Origin: Pseudomonadota bacterium
Lineage (GTDB): Bacteria > Desulfobacterota > Binatia > Binatales > Binataceae
Length of the DNA: 64,000 bases
Direction: 5' to 3'
Assembly: GCA_021325355.1 (NCBI GenBank)
Contig: JAJPHI010000020.1
Location: forward strand, 62,001 to 126,000
Under the pieces are notes generated by a model. It searched no databases, had not been told where the DNA came from, and saw nothing but the letters and a program-made list of their open reading frames with translations. This document shows positions 1-12,335 of this stretch, one piece after another; the first letter of the stretch is position 1; every line of letters begins with the position of its first letter. The position numbers and the translations under genes were made by a program.

Positions 1-843
1 TTCGCCGGGATCGACGTCACCTGGCATCACCCGCTGATGCTCGGCGATCAGTTCACCACCAAATGCTGGCTCAAGGATCTGATCGAGCATGAGACGCGCT
101 TCGCCGGCCGCTCGATCCAGCAGATCTATCGATGCGAGTTCTATCGGCAGGACGGCACGATGGTCGCCGAGGGCGATAGCTGGTGCTTTCGCACGGAGCG
201 TGACACCGCCCGCGAGCGCGGCACCAAGTACGAGGCGGTCAAGCAGAAGCCGCCGGTCCATTACTCGCGCGACGATCTGGCGAAAATCTTCGACCTCTAT
301 GCGCGGGAAGAGGTTCGGGGCGCCACACCCCGGTATTTCGAGGACGTCAAGGTCGGCGATCAACTGCCGACGATGGTCAAGGGGCCGATGACCGTCACCG
401 GCTTCATCGCGTTTGCCCAGGGATGGGGCGGGTTGTATATCCGCGCCAACAAGCTCGCCTGGAAGCAGCTCCAGAAGCATCCCGGGCTCGGCATCGCCAA
501 CAAGTTCGGCATCCCCGACGTCCCTGAACGCGTGCATTGGGAAGACGACCTGGCGACGCTGGTGGGCACTCCCGCGGCCTATGATTACGGTCCGGAGCGA
601 TGCTCCTGGATGACCCATCATCTGACGAACTGGATGGGCGATAGCGGTTTTCTGCGCAAAATCGCGGTGAAGATCCGCCGCCACAATCCGGTCGGCGACA
701 CGATCTATATCAAGGGTGAAGTGACGCGGAAGTTTGCCGAGGCAGGCAACCATTATGTCGAGATCGCGCAACGCGCGGAGCAGCAGGACGGCGAACTTTC
801 GGTGCTCGCGACGGGCATCGTGCGCCTGCCCAGCCGCGGTTAG
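1..843 (+). CDS. MaoC/FAS1-type acyl dehydratase-like protein, 5' partial
   Basis: The reading frame is open at the first base, so the gene begins upstream and only about 280 C-terminal residues are visible. The protein looks like a double hotdog-fold dehydratase of the MaoC/FAS1-like class, which hydrate or dehydrate acyl-CoA-type thioesters. A first hotdog tail ends near residue 75, followed by a linker and a second domain opening with PRYFEDVKVGDQLP, a typical MaoC-domain start. The end VRLPSRG is followed by TAG. It is convergent with katG. The family call is moderately secure; the substrate is not known. Several acyl-CoA-related genes occur later in the window, but none is adjacent. Confidence 0.7.
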   Translation, partial: FAGIDVTWHHPLMLGDQFTTKCWLKDLIEHETRFAGRSIQQIYRCEFYRQDGTMVAEGDSWCFRTERDTARERGTKYEAVKQKPPVHYSRDDLAKIFDLYAREEVRGATPRYFEDVKVGDQLPTMVKGPMTVTGFIAFAQGWGGLYIRANKLAWKQLQKHPGLGIANKFGIPDVPERVHWEDDLATLVGTPAAYDYGPERCSWMTHHLTNWMGDSGFLRKIAVKIRRHNPVGDTIYIKGEVTRKFAEAGNHYVEIAQRAEQQDGELSVLATGIVRLPSRG

Positions 844-925
844 CCGTTCGGCATCGCCAAATAGCCGTTCGCTGCCTTTGACTGCTCGAGAAGCGGCGGC
901 ATGTAGCGGGCGGCCACCGGCCCGC

Positions 926-968
926 GCGGGCTACGGTCTGGCGTCAAAGAGGCCGGACCGTAGCCCGC
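926..968. terminator. 17-bp hairpin between convergent genes
   Basis: Positions 926-942 pair with 952-968 (GCGGGCTACGGTCTGGC against GCCGGACCGTAGCCCGC, one G-U wobble) around a 9-nt loop. It lies between the dehydratase gene and katG, which converge. There is no T-run on either side, so it is not a classical intrinsic terminator. It could be a structural 3'-end protector, a factor-dependent terminator or a dispersed repeat. Confidence 0.4.
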
Positions 969-1056
969 ATTCCATGTTCAGGCGTGCCGATCCGCGGGCC
1001 GTCGAGTCAGGCGCCGCGAGAGTTTTTTTCTCGCCGATCGGCCGACACGATACGGA

Positions 1057-3303
<2,247 letters not shown>

Positions 3304-3390
3304 TCATGGTTGGCGTGTCATCGTCGGCAAAGCCCGATCGCTTTGCGTTGTCGGAGTTTTCCGCGTTTGTCGTACTTCCACATCGCCGCA

Positions 3391-4158
3391 CTAATGCTTG
3401 CCGTAAGCGAGCGCGGTGCCCTTGCGCTGCGCAAGGATATACGCTTCGAGCGCGCGCATTTTCGGGTCATCGGAAGAAAGCGTATGGCCCTTGACCGGAT
3501 TCTCGATGCACCAGTCGATCATGTCGCGCAGGAGAGCGACGCGCTGAAGCTGCACCTGGTACTTGGGATAGGTCTCGGGATGGGTGTTGGCGGCATTGGG
3601 ATGGCACATGTCGCAACTTACGCCGATCGTGCTGCCGAGTAGCGACGCGCTGTGGAAGACCTTGTTGCCGTAGTCGACGAAGGCGTCCGTCTCCGCCTGC
3701 CAAATCATGTAGTCGCGGCTGTGGAAACTCGCGTAAGTGTCACCCTGCTGGGTCTTGAGCTGAGCGCCGCCGGTCGCCGCGCCCGTTCCACCCGTCTCAT
3801 GAGTGGGGCCGGCTGAGGGGGCGCCGGCTGGCGCGGCGGTCGTGGTCTCCGCCTGGGCCATCACCCAATGCTGATCGGGATGTTTGCGCTGCCATTCGTC
3901 CATCAGCTTGCCCGTGACCGCCAGCGCCTGCGCATGGGTCATCTGCTCGCCGGGCTTGAGCCCCTTGACCTCGGTCGCGGTCACGCCGTCGCAGAGTTGC
4001 ACGACGACGCCGCCGTCCCGGGCGGGCGGCGTCTGATGGGTCGGCAGTGCCTGCGCGTACGCGTTATGCGCGCGATTGCCATGGCTCTGATAAATCGCCG
4101 TCGCGCCGGCAACGGCGCCGAACAGTGCCGCGGCGACCAAGCTGAGTCGAGGCTTCAT
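3391..4158 (-). CDS. exported mono-haem cytochrome c
   Basis: 255 residues. The N-terminus MKPRLSLVAAALFGAVAGA is a Sec signal peptide or membrane anchor. A single haem c site, CDMCH, lies near residue 180, and there is an Ala/Gly/Thr-rich linker around residues 105-140. The tail DPKMRALEAYILAQRKG resembles the ends of SoxA-like and other periplasmic cytochromes. The ATG at 4158 was chosen because a strong GGGAGGGAGA ribosome site precedes it and the signal peptide starts there; a longer in-frame reading would overlap the next gene. It sits between a Tat-exported phosphoesterase and katG. A role as electron donor to the di-haem peroxidase encoded upstream is an inference. Confidence 0.85.
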   Translation of the reverse strand: MKPRLSLVAAALFGAVAGATAIYQSHGNRAHNAYAQALPTHQTPPARDGGVVVQLCDGVTATEVKGLKPGEQMTHAQALAVTGKLMDEWQRKHPDQHWVMAQAETTTAAPAGAPSAGPTHETGGTGAATGGAQLKTQQGDTYASFHSRDYMIWQAETDAFVDYGNKVFHSASLLGSTIGVSCDMCHPNAANTHPETYPKYQVQLQRVALLRDMIDWCIENPVKGHTLSSDDPKMRALEAYILAQRKGTALAYGKH

Positions 4159-4214
4159 TCTCTCCCTCCCATCGCCATTGCCCATGATCGCAAGTGATGC
4201 TTCGGCATGCCGCC

Positions 4215-5375
4215 CTAGAAGCTCGCAAACTGCGGCGCTGGCGGAACGTCGACCTTGCCCCCGGATACGAGGTAGTCCGCTTTGACGGTCACCGGGTTGC
4301 GGTCCCACAGATTGTAGACCGTATCGACCAGCGCATCGTCCCGCACGGCGAAGCTGCCGTCGCCGCAGCCGTCGAACTGATCGAACGGATCGGCCCGGTT
4401 CATCTGCACCGTCAACTTCGGCAGTCCTTCCGGTGCGTAGGGCCACGGCCACGCCGTCGACAGCATCCCGTAAAAGCTGATGTTGCCGATCTGGTTGAAC
4501 AGCATCTGATGGGTGTGGCCGTGGATTACGGTGACCTTGTTGAAGGGCTTGAGGAGCGCCTGAACTTCATCGGCGTCCTCGGTCCAGAAGTTCCACGGAC
4601 GGTAGTACTTGTAGAGCGGCGAATGCGAGAAGACGACCAGCGGCGTCGCGGGCTTGAGCCTCGCCAGATCGTTCTTCAGCCATGCACGCTGCTTCTCACC
4701 GACCTCGAAGCGCGACTGGGTGGCATTGTCGAGGCCGGCCACTGTCGCCATCCTTTGCGCCGGCGTCATTCTGCGCGCGGTCCAGAAATCCTTTTCATAG
4801 ACGCTCTGGAGCACCACGACGTGGACCCCTTTCCAGTCAAAGGAATAGGTGGGCGGTCCGAACATCTCCTGCCATTTTTCGCCGAGGTCGAGATACCAGT
4901 CGTGCTCGCCGACCATCATCTTTACCGGCGCTTTGAGGGCACTGAGTATCTGCCGGCCGAGCTCGAGCTGCGAAGGTTCGCCGAGCTGCGCCAGGTCGCC
5001 GCCGTAGAGGACGAAATCGGGTTGCGGATCGAGGGCGTTGACGTCATCCACCGCCTTGACGATCGCGCGCACGAAACGCTGGTTGAGCGTGCGTTCGTAA
5101 AGATGGGCGTCCGAGATATAGGCGAAGCGGAACGGCGTCGTCCCCTGCGCGCCCTGCGTCGCGAAGCCTTGGCCGATCGCCGGAGTGCCCGCGGCGTCGG
5201 CGATCTCGACGAGCTGGAAGGTATGCGGAGGCATCAGCCCCCGGGCCATCACCGCGCCCATCGCGGCGGCGCTTACCTTCAGAAACGTTCGCCGGTCGCA
5301 GTTGCGCAGCGCCCTAAGTAGGCGGTCGCGATCTTCGTAATATCTGGTTTCGACGCTCTTGTGCCGAGGTGCCAT
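4215..5375 (-). CDS. Tat-exported metallophosphoesterase
   Basis: 386 residues of the calcineurin-like phosphoesterase fold. A twin-arginine signal is visible as DRRTFLKVSAAAMG near residues 27-40, so the folded protein should be exported. The metal motifs are in order: SDAHLY, GGDLAQLG, GEHDWYL, FSHSPLY and HGHTH. The third motif is normally GNH(D/E); here the Asn, a usual metal ligand, is replaced by Glu, which may alter the metal site. The gene lies 30 nt behind the di-haem peroxidase gene and 56 nt before the cytochrome c gene, so all three products should meet in the periplasm. The substrate is unknown. Confidence 0.88.
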   Translation of the reverse strand: MAPRHKSVETRYYEDRDRLLRALRNCDRRTFLKVSAAAMGAVMARGLMPPHTFQLVEIADAAGTPAIGQGFATQGAQGTTPFRFAYISDAHLYERTLNQRFVRAIVKAVDDVNALDPQPDFVLYGGDLAQLGEPSQLELGRQILSALKAPVKMMVGEHDWYLDLGEKWQEMFGPPTYSFDWKGVHVVVLQSVYEKDFWTARRMTPAQRMATVAGLDNATQSRFEVGEKQRAWLKNDLARLKPATPLVVFSHSPLYKYYRPWNFWTEDADEVQALLKPFNKVTVIHGHTHQMLFNQIGNISFYGMLSTAWPWPYAPEGLPKLTVQMNRADPFDQFDGCGDGSFAVRDDALVDTVYNLWDRNPVTVKADYLVSGGKVDVPPAPQFASF

Positions 5376-5405
5376 CGCCTGCTTCTCCGTACCTGAATGC
5401 CGCGT

Positions 5406-6728
5406 CTAATCGCCGCCGAGCGACGCCGGATTCTGCCGCATCGCGCTCTGTCCCGGTCCGATATCACCGAACGGACCGCTGAAACCCGGTCCCTTGCTGC
5501 CCTTGAGCCCCATCGCGGCCGCGGTGTCGCGCTGCGGACGCGTCGTGCGCGAGATTTTGAACTGCCGCGCGTACTCGGCTTTGGCCTCGGCCATGTAGGG
5601 TTGACTGGTCAGCGAGAGCAGAAACGCCGCCAGGTCGTCCTCCTGCTGCGAGCTCAGCCCGAGCGGCACGATTCCGCCGTCGAGATAGGGATTCTGCACG
5701 CCGCCCTTGTTGTAATGGTCGAGGGTATCCCAGATCGTCGCCTGCGATCCGTCATGGAAATAGGGCTCGGTCAGGAAAAGGTTGCGCAGCGACATGGTCC
5801 TGAAGGCGCCGATATCGTGCGGCTGCTTGGTCACCAGAAAGCGCCCGAGCTCACTCAGGTCGCTCGCGATGGCCATCTGATCGATCTGGCTGGGCCCCCC
5901 GGCCTGCGCCAGCATCGCGAGCGCCTGGCGCGCATGCGGCACAAAGGCTGCGTTATGGGCCGAGACGCCGATATTGTGAAAGCGATCGTCGGTGAACAGC
6001 GGGCGCGTGGGATTCCAGCCGTGGCACGACATGCAGCGACCCTGGCCGTTGAAGATGGCCCAGCCGCGCTGCTGCTGCGCCGTCAGCGCGTTGCCATCGC
6101 CGGCCATGAAGCGGTCGAACGGCGAGTCGAAGGCGAGCTGCGTGCGCTCGTAGGCGGCGATCGCCTTGACCAGGTTGTCGTAGTTGGGGGCGCTGCCAAA
6201 GACCGCGTTGAACTGCTGCCGATACTCACCGATCGCATCCAGTTTCCGGACCACGGTCTGCGGATCCGGCATCCCCATTTCGATTGGATTCAGGATCGGG
6301 TCGCGCGCCTGATCCTCGAGCGTCGGCCGGCGCCCGTCCCAGAACTGCTCGATATTGAACATCGCGTTGAGAATCGTCGGCGCATTGCGCTGACCGAATT
6401 TGGCGTGCACCCCCATCGCCGTCGGCAACTGATCGGTGAAGCCCTTGTTCGGATCGTGGCAATTGGCGCATGCGACGGTGTTGTCCACCGACAGGCGCGG
6501 ATCGAAAAACAGCGCCTTCCCCAGAGCGACTTTGGCGGCAGTCTGCGGATTATCCGGCGGGATTACGAACTTGTAGAGCCGCTCCGGAAACCCCGCCTGA
6601 TCGGTGCCCTTCGGCTCGGCCAGCGCGTCGGGCTTCGGCGCGGGCATCGTCGCTCTGGCCCCATAGACCCCGCCTATCGTCATCGCCGCAACGGCGAGAA
6701 TCACGCCCGCCCTCGATCTTCCAGACAT
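5406..6728 (-). CDS. di-haem cytochrome c peroxidase / MauG-family protein
   Basis: 440 residues with an N-terminal signal segment (about residues 8-26) and two haem c sites, CANCH near residue 90 and CMSCH near residue 235. Both are in the spacing of bacterial di-haem cytochrome c peroxidases (CCP/MauG superfamily). CCPs reduce periplasmic H2O2 with electrons from small c-type cytochromes; MauG relatives modify proteins. RNAPTILNAMFNIEQFWDGR matches the family core. The start has a strong GGGAGGAG ribosome site. It is the second gene of the operon, 40 nt behind the Irr-like regulator. Which of the CCP and MauG branches it belongs to cannot be settled by reading alone. Confidence 0.93.
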   Translation of the reverse strand: MSGRSRAGVILAVAAMTIGGVYGARATMPAPKPDALAEPKGTDQAGFPERLYKFVIPPDNPQTAAKVALGKALFFDPRLSVDNTVACANCHDPNKGFTDQLPTAMGVHAKFGQRNAPTILNAMFNIEQFWDGRRPTLEDQARDPILNPIEMGMPDPQTVVRKLDAIGEYRQQFNAVFGSAPNYDNLVKAIAAYERTQLAFDSPFDRFMAGDGNALTAQQQRGWAIFNGQGRCMSCHGWNPTRPLFTDDRFHNIGVSAHNAAFVPHARQALAMLAQAGGPSQIDQMAIASDLSELGRFLVTKQPHDIGAFRTMSLRNLFLTEPYFHDGSQATIWDTLDHYNKGGVQNPYLDGGIVPLGLSSQQEDDLAAFLLSLTSQPYMAEAKAEYARQFKISRTTRPQRDTAAAMGLKGSKGPGFSGPFGDIGPGQSAMRQNPASLGGD

Positions 6729-6768
6729 CGCGGATCTCCTCCCGCTCGAACCTGTTGCCGCCCAGCGC

Positions 6769-7185
6769 CTAACTTCGTCGGCGCGACGTCCCCCTTAGCC
6801 GCCCGCGCAGGACCACCTGATATTCCCTGACCTCGAAGCCTTCGAGCGCCTCGAGTTTCGACACCTTCAGCGAATCCCACGGGATATCGTGTATGCGCCC
6901 GGTCTCGTCATCGACGAAATGATGATGGCTGCCGACGTTGGCATCGAAGACGGTGGTGCCGTCGTCGAGCACAAACTCGCGCAGCAGCCCGTGCTCCACC
7001 ATCAGGTTCAACGTGTTGTAGACGGTCGCGCGCGAGATCATGGGAAACGTCTTTCTGACTTCGGCCGCGACCTTCTCGGCCGTGGGATGGGCCGTGGTGT
7101 TGAGCACGTACTGCGCGACCGCGACGCGCTGCGCCGACGGCTGGATGCCGTGTTCACGCAGGACCGTGTCGATATCGATCTTCAC
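6769..7185 (-). CDS. Fur-family regulator, Irr-like, cysteine-free
   Basis: 138 residues from the chosen GTG at 7185. A winged-helix domain carries SRATVYNTLNLMVEHGLL as the recognition region. The dimerisation part has GSHHHFVDDETGRIHDIP, the His-His-His pattern of Irr proteins. There is no cysteine at all, so the CxxC zinc pairs of Fur, Zur and PerR are missing. Irr in alphaproteobacteria senses haem and iron and controls haem and peroxide genes. Here the gene heads an operon for KatG and c-type haem proteins. A longer reading from 7272 would place the promoter palindrome inside the coding region, so the GTG start is preferred. PerR-like is the main alternative call. Confidence 0.85.
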   Translation of the reverse strand: MKIDIDTVLREHGIQPSAQRVAVAQYVLNTTAHPTAEKVAAEVRKTFPMISRATVYNTLNLMVEHGLLREFVLDDGTTVFDANVGSHHHFVDDETGRIHDIPWDSLKVSKLEALEGFEVREYQVVLRGRLRGTSRRRS

Positions 7186-7221
7186 ACGCGCAAGACTAAG
7201 TCTAACTTTAGACGCTGTCAA
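7185..7221 (-). promoter_or_regulatory. predicted promoter with overlapping palindromes before the Irr-like gene
   Basis: Read leftward, a perfect -35 box TTGACA (7221-7216) is followed after 17 nt by TAGTCT (7198-7193), a weak -10 box. The spacer contains the inverted repeat GTCTAA-AG-TTAGAC (7213-7200), and AGACT-T-AGTCT overlaps it toward the gene. TTTAGA/TCTAAA half-sites resemble those bound by Irr and PerR proteins. The expected start of transcription falls at or next to the GTG at 7185, so the message may be leaderless. The autoregulatory role is inferred from position and symmetry. Confidence 0.6.
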
Positions 7222-7503
7222 GATCCGGCGGACGCGATGGCAGTGCGAAAGGGCGCGTGGGTCATTTGACACAGTCCGGAGCCGGACTCAATCCAGGAAC
7301 GGCATCCTGCGGGCGCGAGGTGTCAGCGGCGCGGTCGCGACAGCGCTGACTGTTCGCACAGTTCGGCGCCGCAATTGCACCGAGAACGCGATAAGCGTGA
7401 GGGCTGCCCGCGCCGCGCGTTGCGGAGCATCCGCGCCGGCTGCGGGTTGGCGCGGTTAGCCGCAAAGGTGCTGGTCGCGGCTGACGAGATCCGCCTGATG
7501 CGA
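7222..7503. other. non-coding stretch between the peroxide operon and tRNA-Glu
   Basis: About 280 nt without a convincing gene. Short open frames on both strands show arginine-rich composition without recognisable motifs. No terminator, repeat or RNA gene was recognised here beyond the promoter to the left. Confidence 0.5.
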
Positions 7504-7581
7504 TGGCGTCCCCGACGGGATTTGAACCCGTGTTACCGACGTGAAAGGCCGGTGTCCTAGGCCGAGCTAGACGACGGGGAC
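7504..7581 (-). tRNA. tRNA-Glu (anticodon TTC)
   Basis: The reverse strand folds as a complete tRNA. The acceptor arms GTCCCCG and CGGGGAC pair, the anticodon loop CTTTCAC gives TTC, and GGTTCAAATCC forms the T loop. The terminal CCA is encoded at 7506-7504. It stands alone, upstream of the DHOD-like gene on the opposite side of the promoter gap. Confidence 0.96.
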
Positions 7582-7679
7582 GAAGCGACAGGACGTCGCG
7601 ATCCGGCGCGGGCGTGCGCGCAGGCTAGCAGAGCATCCGAAAGCCGGGCAAGCCACCGACCACGCGATCGCGGTCCGGA

Positions 7680-8519
7680 TCAGGAAAAGCGCAACGACCC
7701 GACGATCTCATTCACCGAGGCGTGACCGTATTCGCCCAGCAGATCATCGAGTTCGGTGTCGATGCGCGTCAGGGCGCCGGCACCCTCCTTGATCAGCGCC
7801 GAGCCGACCTGCACCGCGTTGGCTCCGGTCAGATGGGCGAGATAGGCGTCGCGGCCGCTGTTGATCCCGCCGACCGCGACAATCTCGACCGCGCCCATTG
7901 CCGCGCGCCGATAGGTATGGACCTGCGACAGCGCCCGCTCGGGACCTTTGGCGATGGCGGCCTTGAGGTCGACTTCGAGGTCCTTCGGCAGGTCGTTGGC
8001 GCACAGCAGCACCTGAAGCGGCAGTGACCGGCAGAGCTCAACGACCTCTGCGGGCGGCAGCTCGAGCTTCGGCGGCAGCTTGAGGGCGAGCGGCGTCTGC
8101 ACCTCGCCGCGCACGCGACCGACGATTTGCCTGAGGCGCTCGAGCGAGGCGAAGGGATTGACGGCCTTCTGCACGAAGTCGTCGGCCAGATTCAGCTCGA
8201 TGAGCTTGACGCCGGCGAGATCGAGCGTCGCCGCGACGCGGACGATCTCGTCGTCGGTTTCGCCGACGACGCTGGCGACGATTGGTTTGCCGCGCGGCAC
8301 GAGGTCGCCGGCGATATCGGCGAAATATTCGACGCCGCGATTCTTCAGATTGTCGGGCGCGTCGAGGCCGAACTGATTGCACGATTTGAACACCACCGCG
8401 CCACGATGGGCGTTGGCGAGTTCGAGAATCTCGGCGCGTTCCGCCGAATGCGGTCCGGAGGCGTTCATTACGCTCGAATTCAACAGCACTCCGCCCAAAG
8501 TGATCACCGTGCGTTCCAT
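7680..8519 (-). CDS. dihydroorotate-dehydrogenase-like FMN flavoprotein
   Basis: 279 residues with a TIM-barrel flavoprotein pattern. N-terminal VMNASGPHS resembles the class 1 dihydroorotate dehydrogenase start. C-terminal VGGINSGRDAYLAHLTGA and VQVGSALIKEG form the phosphate/FMN-binding end. The usual catalytic loop (a Cys- and Asn-containing SCPN-type segment) is replaced by ELNLADDFV, and the orotate-binding segments are not evident. It may therefore act on another substrate or be a divergent PyrD. It is a single gene, divergent from the JAMM protease gene at 8611. The ATG at 8519 gives a normal N-terminus. Confidence 0.8.
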   Translation of the reverse strand: MERTVITLGGVLLNSSVMNASGPHSAERAEILELANAHRGAVVFKSCNQFGLDAPDNLKNRGVEYFADIAGDLVPRGKPIVASVVGETDDEIVRVAATLDLAGVKLIELNLADDFVQKAVNPFASLERLRQIVGRVRGEVQTPLALKLPPKLELPPAEVVELCRSLPLQVLLCANDLPKDLEVDLKAAIAKGPERALSQVHTYRRAAMGAVEIVAVGGINSGRDAYLAHLTGANAVQVGSALIKEGAGALTRIDTELDDLLGEYGHASVNEIVGSLRFS

Positions 8520-8610
8520 GGCCTAAACTCCTACGCGGGATTTTCCCGAGGGGCAAGCAGGTTCGCACCGCAGCGTCCGAGTCTGCTAGCCTTTGAGCCT
8601 GCAGAGGTGA

Positions 8611-9087
8611 ATGGGGATGAAAGTCCGCAAGGCCTCGCTCGCGCAGATTGTCGCGCACGCCGAACGTGAATATCCGTTCGAGTGCTGCGGCTTTATCATT
8701 GGCGATGACGAGCACGAGGAAGTCCGCCCGATCCGCAATATCCAGAACCTGAAATATGCCGAGGATCCCGCCCGCTACGAGCGTGATGCGCGCACCGCCT
8801 TCCTGATGGAGCCGCGCGACCATCTGGCGGTGATGCAGGAAATCGACCGCCGCCGCCTCGCGCTCAAGGCCGTCTATCATTCCCATCCGGATCACGATGC
8901 CTATTTTTCGGCGACCGACCGCGCACAGGCCTGCACCTTTGATCCAGCCGAGCCCGACTATCCGGGTACGAGCTATATAGTGCTTTCCGTCCGCAACGGG
9001 AGCTACGCGCGCGCCGCGGTCTTCGAATGGGATACCGACCGCAGGGACTTTGTTGAAACCGACTTGCAGATTGCGGAGGACGGCTGA
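8611..9087 (+). CDS. JAMM/MPN+ domain zinc metalloprotease (Mec-like)
   Basis: 158 residues, a single JAB/MPN+ domain. The zinc signature is complete: Glu in YPFECCGFIIG near residue 25, then HSHPDHDAYFSATD near residue 90 (HxHx7SxxD type). Family members cleave isopeptide or C-terminal peptide bonds. Bacterial Mec-type proteins release cysteine from sulfur-carrier proteins such as CysO. No ThiS, MoaD or CysO partner is adjacent. GAGGTGA precedes the ATG at 8611; a second ATG at 8617 is possible. The stop overlaps the start of the next gene (TGATGA), so the two are probably translated together. Confidence 0.88.
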   Translation: MGMKVRKASLAQIVAHAEREYPFECCGFIIGDDEHEEVRPIRNIQNLKYAEDPARYERDARTAFLMEPRDHLAVMQEIDRRRLALKAVYHSHPDHDAYFSATDRAQACTFDPAEPDYPGTSYIVLSVRNGSYARAAVFEWDTDRRDFVETDLQIAEDG

Positions 9088-9713
9088 TGACTGCAGCAGA
9101 CGGCTATCGTATCGCGAATTTAGCGCAACTCCGCGAGGTTATCGGCGAGCCGAGTCCGCTCGTACACAAGAAACTACTCGGCGAACTGGATGAAACGGCA
9201 AAACAGTTCATTCGCCGCTCGCCCTTTCTTGTGCTCGCCACGGCGGACAGCGAGGGCAATCAGGACGCCTCGCCGAAAGGGGATGGTCCAGGTTTCGTCG
9301 TGATCGAAGACGATCGCACGCTGCTGATTCCCGATCGCAAGGGCAACAAGCTGGTCTTCACCCTGCAGAATATCCTCGCGAATCCGCATGTCGGACTGAT
9401 CTTCCTGGTCCCTGGCACCGACGAGACGTTGCGCGTCAACGGTGACGCCGAATTGACCGTCGATCCCGCCGTCCTCGAACGCCTGGCGGCGCGCGGCGCG
9501 CCCGCCCAGCTCGCGATTCGGGTGGCGATCCGTGAGTGCTTCTTCCACTGCGCCAAGGCTTTCCTCCGCTCGCAACTGTGGCATCCGGAGAGCTGGCCGG
9601 AACGCGTGCGGATTTCATGGGGACAGTACCTGGCATCGAAGATGGGCGCCGGCGAAGACACCGCGAAGCAGATCGACAGTTTCGTCGAGCAGGACTACAA
9701 AACGAATCTTTAA
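9087..9713 (+). CDS. PPOX-type flavoprotein (pyridoxamine 5'-phosphate oxidase-like fold)
   Basis: 208 residues matching the FMN-binding split-barrel family typified by MSMEG_1061. SPFLVLATADSEGNQDASPK and GPGFVVIEDDRTLLIPDRKG form the flavin-binding barrel, and LANPHVGLIFLVPGTDETLR the core strand. Members use FMN or F420 in small redox reactions; the substrate here is unknown. The ATG overlaps the stop of the JAMM protease gene by one base. A strong bidirectional terminator follows. Confidence 0.85.
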   Translation: MTAADGYRIANLAQLREVIGEPSPLVHKKLLGELDETAKQFIRRSPFLVLATADSEGNQDASPKGDGPGFVVIEDDRTLLIPDRKGNKLVFTLQNILANPHVGLIFLVPGTDETLRVNGDAELTVDPAVLERLAARGAPAQLAIRVAIRECFFHCAKAFLRSQLWHPESWPERVRISWGQYLASKMGAGEDTAKQIDSFVEQDYKTNL

Positions 9714-9750
9714 GACGGCGCGGCCGTGCCGAGAACGGCTTGCTCTGCGC

Positions 9751-9793
9751 AAAAAAACAACGGCGCGTCCGAGCGACGCGCCGTTGCTTTTTT
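9751..9793. terminator. bidirectional rho-independent terminator
   Basis: A perfect 12-bp stem (CAACGGCGCGTC at 9758-9769 against GACGCGCCGTTG at 9775-9786) with a 5-nt loop. A T-run follows on the + strand (9788-9793), and an A-run at 9751-9757 serves as the T-run for the - strand. It separates the convergent PPOX and hppA genes. Confidence 0.93.
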
Positions 9794-9810
9794 ATCAGCC
9801 GCTTGCCGGG

Positions 9811-12090
<2,280 letters not shown>

Positions 12091-12335
12091 CTAGGTACGC
12101 TCCCAAGATAAGCGAGAACTGCGGTCAAGCGACGTACCGCGCCCTCGCGGATTTACAAAAAAACGCCCGCACCTTTGCGGAACGGGTTACCGGCGGCAGT
12201 TTAGGTTTTCCGCGGCTTGAAGTCCAGCGGATTCGCGTATGCCGCAAGCCGTCCCGGTTGACGGTTTGGGGGTCCGCCGGGAAGCCGCTCGCCGGTTGAT
12301 CGTCGCCGATTGCCTATGGTTACTTGGAAACTGCA

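Noticed and set aside
5397-6830. 477-codon + strand frame opposite the di-haem peroxidase
   Set aside because: CxxCH sites and ribosome site support the - strand gene; the + frame is a shadow.
7222-7503. riboswitch or small RNA before the Irr-like gene
   Set aside because: No conserved aptamer fold or promoter-terminator pair could be recognised in this gap.
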